This document shows positions 15,084 to 19,096 of a stretch of DNA of 19,096 nucleotides, piece by piece. The position numbers were made by a program, and so were the translations under genes. The notes under the pieces were generated by a model, which ran no database searches, was not told the DNA's origin, and saw only the letters and a program-made list of their open reading frames with translations. The stretch spans positions 1 to 19,096 of the forward strand of contig CANRDR010000011.1 of the NCBI GenBank assembly GCA_947629425.1. Direction: 5' to 3'. Source of the DNA: an uncultured Bacilli bacterium (GTDB lineage Bacteria; Bacillota_I; Bacilli_A; RF39; UBA660). Numbering within the stretch: the first letter of the stretch is position 1; the number at the start of each line of letters is the position of its first letter.

Positions 15084-15731
15084 TTATTCTTTTACATTAT
15101 TCATTTCAAGTATTTCATTTTTTTGCATTAAAATTTTATTTGTATTTATTTCTTTTAATGTATTTAATGCTTTTTCTAGTATTTTATCACCATTAGATAA
15201 TAATTCTAATTCTTCAATATCATCTAGTATTAAAAATTTATAATATTTATCTACTTCATCAAGATTTGTATAAAAATCATTTTTTATATTATTAAAATTA
15301 ATTTTAAATCTTCTAATACAATTATCTTGTTTTTCATATTTTCCTGTTGTTCTTTCAACAAAACCTTCTTCAGTTATAAGGAAATCATTATTATATAAAT
15401 GTTCTTCACTTAAACTTATTGTATAAAATATAAATCCTTTATCAAAATCTCTTTTTTTCATATCAAAATCAGGAGATATAGCATTTTTAGTAATATTTAT
15501 ATTAACACCATCTATTTCTACATATATATCATGATAATCACATTGAATTAATTTATCATAATCTAAATACTCATTAGTTAAATACATATTGTCTAATAAT
15601 TGATTGTAATCAATTTTAGTAGTTAGTGATATTAATTTAGCTAAAAAATCTTTGTTTCTTAAAAGTAAATATTTTAAAACTATAACATTTATACCAGGAT
15701 ATATTTTTCCTTTTGATAATTTATTTTTCAT
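15084..15731 (-). CDS. Degenerate PD-(D/E)XK nuclease family transposase (Rpn/PDDEXK type)
   Basis: 215 residues, shorter than the roughly 280-330 usual for this family as I recall it. The N-terminus, LKYLLLRNKDFLAKLISL (about 19-36), matches the family opening, and HDIYVEIDGVNINI (about 67-80) matches the core strand pair whose normal form is close to D-I-x-V-x-x-D-x-x-x-x-NIEMN. Here the expected catalytic Glu of NIEMN is replaced (NITKN), so the nuclease centre looks dead. The middle region is shortened, and the C-terminal part, ILDDIEELELLSNGDKILEKAL, fits the later family region. The usual basic tail with repeated EG residues and a TGLxxEEI end is missing. Relatives promote recombination or are former transposases. 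It has its own GGGGAG ribosome binding site and a terminator, so it is probably still expressed. It could have a new, non-catalytic role. Family assignment is by motif recall. Confidence 0.7.
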   Translation of the reverse strand: MKNKLSKGKIYPGINVIVLKYLLLRNKDFLAKLISLTTKIDYNQLLDNMYLTNEYLDYDKLIQCDYHDIYVEIDGVNINITKNAISPDFDMKKRDFDKGFIFYTISLSEEHLYNNDFLITEEGFVERTTGKYEKQDNCIRRFKINFNNIKNDFYTNLDEVDKYYKFLILDDIEELELLSNGDKILEKALNTLKEINTNKILMQKNEILEMNNVKE

Positions 15732-15745
15732 TAAAACTCCCCTTT

Positions 15746-15871
15746 CTTAAACATTTATTATTCTGAGTTAATTTTCAAGTAATGTTTTTATTTATATTAT
15801 GAGATTATTTTTTAAATATATCAATAAATCTCGTAATAATTCTATCACTTAAACATTAATTTATTCAAGTA
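15746..15871. repeat. Imperfect direct repeats flanking a hairpin
   Basis: CTTAAACATT at 15746-15755 and again at 15848-15857 is each followed by TTCAAGTA (15774-15781 and 15864-15871); the left copy carries 12 extra bases between the two words. Both words are exact. The hairpin at 15795-15838 lies between the copies. It could be a duplicated promoter-proximal segment or the trace of an insertion. Confidence 0.45.
15795..15838. repeat. 12-bp inverted repeat (hairpin) between operons
   Basis: TATTATGAGATT (15795-15806) and AATCTCGTAATA (15827-15838) pair with one G-T wobble around a 20-base loop. It lies between the end of the three-gene transferase operon and the transposase-like gene. Neither strand has a T-tract directly after the stem, so it is a poor intrinsic terminator. 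The left arm contains the 12-mer TTATGAGATTAT that is also found at 616-627. Confidence 0.5.
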
Positions 15872-15875
15872 TTAT

Positions 15876-16814
15876 TTATAAATTATATATACTACAATAA
15901 ATTTTTGTTAAAAACTTACTTTTTTCTATAAAACCTTTTATTTTTCTTTCTTTAAAATAAATATTTTTTTTATAATCTTTAATATTATTATTTAAATATA
16001 TAAATGCTTCATCTATGAACTTATTTCTTAAAAGTTTATCTTTTTGATATCTTTGTTGTATTGTATAAGTAGCTATTATTTGTATAGTCATTTTATCTAA
16101 ATATTCTAATATATTTTTATCTTCATTTTTATAAAAGTTTCTTATATCATCTAATATTTTAAATATATCAAATACTTTATTATCCATTGTAGTTGTTTCA
16201 CTTTTATCATGTATTACATAATTATATAAATATTTATTCAAATAACCTAATTTATTATTTAATAATAATTTACATACAAAAACTGTATCTTCATATTTTA
16301 AATCTTCTGGAAATTTAATATCTTTTATAATACTTTTTCTATATATTTTATTCCATGGAGACTTATTTATATATAACAATAAATTTGGATTATCTTTTAA
16401 ATAAGTATTGTTAAATTCATTTATTTTTATTTTTCTAAATAATAAATTATTTTTAATTTCATTATAATTACATACTACTATATCTAATTTATCTTTTTCT
16501 ATTTTATTATATAATTCTAATAAATAATCATTTTCTAAATAATCATCACTATCTAAAAATGTTATATATTTTCCTGTAGATTTATTAATACCTAAATTTC
16601 TAGCACTACCAATTCCACCATTTTTTCTTTTTATTAATTTAAATCTTTTATCATTTAAATAATTATTTATAATATCAACTGAATTATCAATTGAACCATC
16701 ATCTATTATAATCGCTTCAAAATCTTTAAATGTTTGTTTTAATAAACTATCTAAACATTTTTTTATATATTTTCCACTATTATATACTGGTATTATTACA
16801 CTAACTTTAGTCAT
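15876..16814 (-). CDS. Family 2 glycosyltransferase
   Basis: 312 residues. A GT-A fold is shown by VIIPVYNSGKYIKKCLDS (6-23), IDDGSIDNS (37-45), NGGIGSARNLGI (65-76) and the metal-binding LDSDDYLEND (87-96). KSPWNKIYRK and a later EDT stretch (LKYEDTVFVCKLL) are typical of GT2 enzymes of surface glycan synthesis. It is probably cytoplasmic and transfers one sugar from a nucleotide donor to a growing glycan. The ATG shares bases with the stop of the upstream GT2 gene (TAATG), with AAAGGTGAT before it, so translation is coupled. It is the last gene of a three-gene operon and is very AT-rich even for this genome. Family is clear; substrate unknown. Confidence 0.92.
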   Translation of the reverse strand: MTKVSVIIPVYNSGKYIKKCLDSLLKQTFKDFEAIIIDDGSIDNSVDIINNYLNDKRFKLIKRKNGGIGSARNLGINKSTGKYITFLDSDDYLENDYLLELYNKIEKDKLDIVVCNYNEIKNNLLFRKIKINEFNNTYLKDNPNLLLYINKSPWNKIYRKSIIKDIKFPEDLKYEDTVFVCKLLLNNKLGYLNKYLYNYVIHDKSETTTMDNKVFDIFKILDDIRNFYKNEDKNILEYLDKMTIQIIATYTIQQRYQKDKLLRNKFIDEAFIYLNNNIKDYKKNIYFKERKIKGFIEKSKFLTKIYCSIYNL

Positions 16815-17719
16815 TATATCACCTTTAAATATAAATTATAATTTAATTTAAATAATATTTTTTTTAATTTTCTTAAAAAAGTATCATTTAACATATATTT
16901 ATCTATATTATTATCTTTTAAAATACTATAATATTTTTTTCTTTCTGATTTATCTAACTCTTTACCTTTTAATATTAAACTATTAGATATAAAACTTAAT
17001 AGTAATTTATTATTTATTATTTTTATATTTCTTAAACCTAATTCTAAAAAATCATAACATTTTTTTATTGCTTTTTTATTATCGTTCATTATAGAATTTT
17101 CTCTTATTAAATAATTATAACCTATATAATCTATACATTTTATATTTTTTACTTTATTTAATATAACAGGTGTTATTCCAAAATCTTCATGTAAATATCC
17201 TTCATCAAATTTAATATCATTAAATATATTTTTTTTATAACAGTAAAGCCATGTATTTTCTACAAAATGAAATTTTAATAGCTTTTCTAAAGATTCATCT
17301 TTACTTAAATTATTAAAAGATATTTCTTTATATTCATTTATTATTTTATTAGATTCATCTACTAATCTACATTGAAATCTAAGTAATTCTGTATTTTTAT
17401 CTAAATTTTTATTTATATTTTCTAAAAAACTTTTATCTATATAATCATCGCTATCTATAAATATTATATAATCTCCTTTAGAATGTTTTAATCCTGTATT
17501 TCTAGCACTTGATAAGCCTTTATTTTCTTGATTTATTATTTTTATATTATCTTTATTTTTATATTCACTTAATTTTTTTAAACTATTATCTGTTGATCCA
17601 TCATTAATTATTATTATTTCATAATTATTTATTGTTTGATTTAATATACTATCTATACATTTATTTAAGTATTTTTCAGTATTATATACAGGTACTATAA
17701 TTGAAAATAATTTATCCAT
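16814..17719 (-). CDS. Family 2 glycosyltransferase
   Basis: 301 residues. SIIVPVYNTEKYLNKCIDS (6-24), INDGSTDNS (38-46), NKGLSSARNTGL (66-77) and the metal-binding IDSDDYIDKSF (88-98) define a GT-A family 2 enzyme. HEDFGITPVIL later in the chain is the usual acidic acceptor-side motif. It is similar in plan to the next gene's product, suggesting successive additions to the same glycan. GAGTGAT lies before the ATG, which starts 4 bases after the end of the GT4 gene; its stop overlaps the next start by one base. Donor and acceptor are unknown. Confidence 0.92.
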   Translation of the reverse strand: MDKLFSIIVPVYNTEKYLNKCIDSILNQTINNYEIIIINDGSTDNSLKKLSEYKNKDNIKIINQENKGLSSARNTGLKHSKGDYIIFIDSDDYIDKSFLENINKNLDKNTELLRFQCRLVDESNKIINEYKEISFNNLSKDESLEKLLKFHFVENTWLYCYKKNIFNDIKFDEGYLHEDFGITPVILNKVKNIKCIDYIGYNYLIRENSIMNDNKKAIKKCYDFLELGLRNIKIINNKLLLSFISNSLILKGKELDKSERKKYYSILKDNNIDKYMLNDTFLRKLKKILFKLNYNLYLKVI

Positions 17720-17723
17720 TTTA

Positions 17724-18812
17724 TCACTCTTTATCTAATAATTCTTCTATTTTTTTTATTCTTTTTTTATTTATTTGTTCAATATTAATATTTATTATAT
17801 TTTCTTTTTTATTTTTTATAATTTCTTCTATTTCTCTAGTGAGTGTATCTATTTTATTGCTTATTAATATACCAAAATTATCACCAATATTTATTATATC
17901 ATCACTTAGTTTCAATGTAGACAATACACATTTTTTTAATACTAATGCTTCATTAAATATAACTGGAAATCCTTCATAAAAACTAGTTAATATAATATAA
18001 TTGCATTCTTTTATATATGGATATGGATTTTTTATATAACCTAATAATTTTATAAATTTTTCTAATTTATTTTCTTTTATATAATTAATATATTTATCTT
18101 TATCTATTCCATCACCTATTATATATAATCTAATATTTTTATATTTATTTTTTAATTTATTTATTAATTCTAATTGTAACATTATATTTTTGCTAGTTTC
18201 ATCTAATCTGCCTACAAATAATAAATTTATATTATCTTTATTAAATTTTATATCTACATTTTCTTTAGATAATTTAAGTATATTTTCATAATCTATTAAA
18301 TTATTTATAACATATGATTTATTTTTAATATTAGGATATATTTTAATTAAGTTATTTTTCATTTCATTAGATACAAATACTATTTTATTAAATTCATTTA
18401 TATATCTTGTATCATAAAAGTTTTTTAATTCTTTATCATTATATAATAATGTATAATCACTATGTATAAATAATATTTTATTATTAGATGATATTCTTGC
18501 TAATTTATTAGCAGAATATGAATATGTTGCATAACAAACAGATGCATCATAATTATTATGTTTTATATTAAATAATAGCTTTCTTGTATAATTAATTATT
18601 TTTCTTAATATTTTTATTTTATTTGTACTTACTTTAACTTCTAATATATTTACATTTTTGTTTATGTCTTTTATTAAATCACCTTGTTTTTTTTCTAATA
18701 CTAAATCAATATTATATTTATTATAATTAATATTATTTAATAAAGTTACTAAAGATTTTTCTATTCCACCATATTCTAAAGTATTTGCACATATTAATAT
18801 ATTTTTTTTCAT
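17724..18812 (-). CDS. Family 4 glycosyltransferase
   Basis: 362 residues, normal for GT4. The N-terminal half starts ILICANTLEYGGIEKSLVTL (5-24), the glycine-rich acceptor-side loop of WaaG/capsule-type enzymes. The donor half begins at about 196 with LLFVGRLDETSKN. The catalytic E-x7-E pair is intact, E280 and E288 in SFYEGFPVIFNEAL (277-290). It should be a retaining transferase acting in the cytoplasm on a lipid-linked or surface glycan intermediate. It is the first gene of the three-gene operon with the two GT2 genes. The ribosome binding site is weak (TTGGAAAT, about 8 bases before the ATG). Codons are almost all AT-ending, giving many Asn, Lys and Ile residues. Confidence 0.93.
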   Translation of the reverse strand: MKKNILICANTLEYGGIEKSLVTLLNNINYNKYNIDLVLEKKQGDLIKDINKNVNILEVKVSTNKIKILRKIINYTRKLLFNIKHNNYDASVCYATYSYSANKLARISSNNKILFIHSDYTLLYNDKELKNFYDTRYINEFNKIVFVSNEMKNNLIKIYPNIKNKSYVINNLIDYENILKLSKENVDIKFNKDNINLLFVGRLDETSKNIMLQLELINKLKNKYKNIRLYIIGDGIDKDKYINYIKENKLEKFIKLLGYIKNPYPYIKECNYIILTSFYEGFPVIFNEALVLKKCVLSTLKLSDDIINIGDNFGILISNKIDTLTREIEEIIKNKKENIININIEQINKKRIKKIEELLDKE

Positions 18813-18835
18813 AATATTATTTCCAATCTATATTA

Positions 18836-18841
18836 ATTATA
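18836..18841 (-). promoter_or_regulatory. Possible -10 element of the three-gene transferase operon
   Basis: A perfect TATAAT on the minus strand lies 23 bases before the ATG at 18812 and downstream of the preceding gene's terminator. No convincing -35 is found at the proper distance (TATGAA at best), and such hexamers are common in AT-rich DNA, so the call is weak. Confidence 0.35.
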
Positions 18842-18881
18842 ATATATAAATATATAAATTCATATAATTTTTTTATTATAA

Positions 18882-18912
18882 AAATAGAAGTTTTATTTAA
18901 TTGCTTCTATTT
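18882..18912 (-). terminator. Terminator overlapping the end of the right-edge gene
   Basis: AAATAGAAG (minus strand, 18904-18912) and CTTCTATTT (18882-18890) form a perfect 9-bp stem with a 13-base loop containing the stop codon at 18893-18895. T residues follow (CTATTTTTATAAT). It would insulate the transferase operon that starts at 18812. Confidence 0.6.
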
Positions 18913-19096
18913 CTTTCTTAGTTAGTCCTGTTACTTTACTAATAACATTTATTGGGATTCTTTCTTTTATCATATTTGCAACTATAGATAAAGTGTTATT
19001 TTTAACTCCATTGGTGAAACCTTTACCAAATCCTTCATCATATGCTCCATATCTTATACTATTTCTTATCATTTCTTCATCTTTCTTTTTATCATA
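18893..19096 (-). CDS. PD-(D/E)XK nuclease family transposase, C-terminal fragment (5' end outside window)
   Basis: 67 codons plus stop are visible; the gene enters from the right edge. I translated it by hand; the reading frame is open to the end of the window. The fragment runs from YDKKKDEEMIRNSIRYGAYD through a glycine-rich EGFGKGFTNG linker to IPINVISKVTGLTKKEIEAI. That combination (charged helix, EGxxKGxxxG repeats, then an IxxITGLxxEEI helix-turn-helix-like end) is the usual tail of Rpn/PDDEXK-type nuclease-transposases. Whether its catalytic domain is intact cannot be seen. A second relative, lacking this tail, lies at 15084-15731, so the two bracket the three-gene transferase operon. 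Confidence 0.75.
   Translation of the reverse strand, partial: YDKKKDEEMIRNSIRYGAYDEGFGKGFTNGVKNNTLSIVANMIKERIPINVISKVTGLTKKEIEAIK

Noticed and set aside
15795..15838. Hairpin considered as the terminator of the three-gene transferase operon
   Set aside because: There is no T-tract after the stem on the minus strand and the loop is 20 bases long; it is kept as a repeat instead.
17701..17979. Plus-strand open frame of 92 codons, hydrophobic
   Set aside because: Antisense to the GT4 gene; the hydrophobic look comes from the complement of Lys/Asn/Glu-rich codons.
1..19096. CRISPR array, tRNA or rRNA genes, intact insertion sequence
   Set aside because: No regularly spaced repeats, cloverleaf-like GC-rich segments or complete transposase with terminal repeats were seen.

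Overview
The window comes from a very AT-rich bacterium, roughly a quarter GC or less by eye. Several genes have strong AGGAG-type ribosome binding sites, and TGA is used as a stop (ends at 6906, 10872 and 17724) while Trp is TGG, so the code is the standard bacterial one and not that of Mycoplasma. The base composition, the export transporter without a sugar-binding tail and the PD-(D/E)XK transposase relatives all fit a low-GC Bacillota-type organism, possibly host-associated. That placement is inference; there is no rRNA or other marker here.

Almost everything in the window makes or decorates a cell-surface polysaccharide. Left edge (1-721): the start of a DPM1-like family 2 glycosyltransferase on the minus strand, diverging from a 600-residue polytopic GT-C-like membrane protein (722-2524) that has a good sigma-70 promoter. 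A symmetrical hairpin at 2534-2556 ends that gene and also faces the large operon arriving from the right.

Main operon (13457 down to 2622, minus strand, eight genes, gaps of at most 13 nt, or short overlaps): ABC-2 permease, ABC ATPase, GT2, GT-B transferase, a GT4-GT2 fusion with an N-terminal beta-rich domain, a UDP-galactopyranose-mutase-like flavoenzyme, a GtrB-type polyprenyl-phosphate glycosyltransferase, and a GT-C-like membrane protein with a large outer domain. The likely scheme is that cytoplasmic transferases build a lipid-linked chain, the ABC transporter exports it, and the GtrB enzyme charges a lipid carrier whose sugar is added outside the membrane by the GT-C protein. The layout resembles rhamnopolysaccharide or teichoic-acid type loci of Gram-positive bacteria, but no gene fixes the sugar chemistry.

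Right part (13517-19096, minus strand): a stand-alone GT-C-like protein whose promoter predicts a leaderless mRNA; a degenerate PD-(D/E)XK (Rpn/PDDEXK-type) transposase relative; an even more AT-rich operon of one GT4 and two GT2 enzymes; and the C-terminal tail of a second PD-(D/E)XK transposase relative at the right edge. The two transposase relatives bracket the three-gene transferase operon.

The less ordinary signals lie in the short intergenic spaces: a palindrome TTAGA-N5-TCTAA at the promoters of both stand-alone GT-C genes, a hairpin filling an over-long Shine-Dalgarno spacer, and inverted and direct repeats at 521-627 and 15746-15871. No gene-free stretch exceeds 300 bases. No tRNA, rRNA, CRISPR array or intact insertion sequence was seen, and no convincing new defence or mobile system was found.
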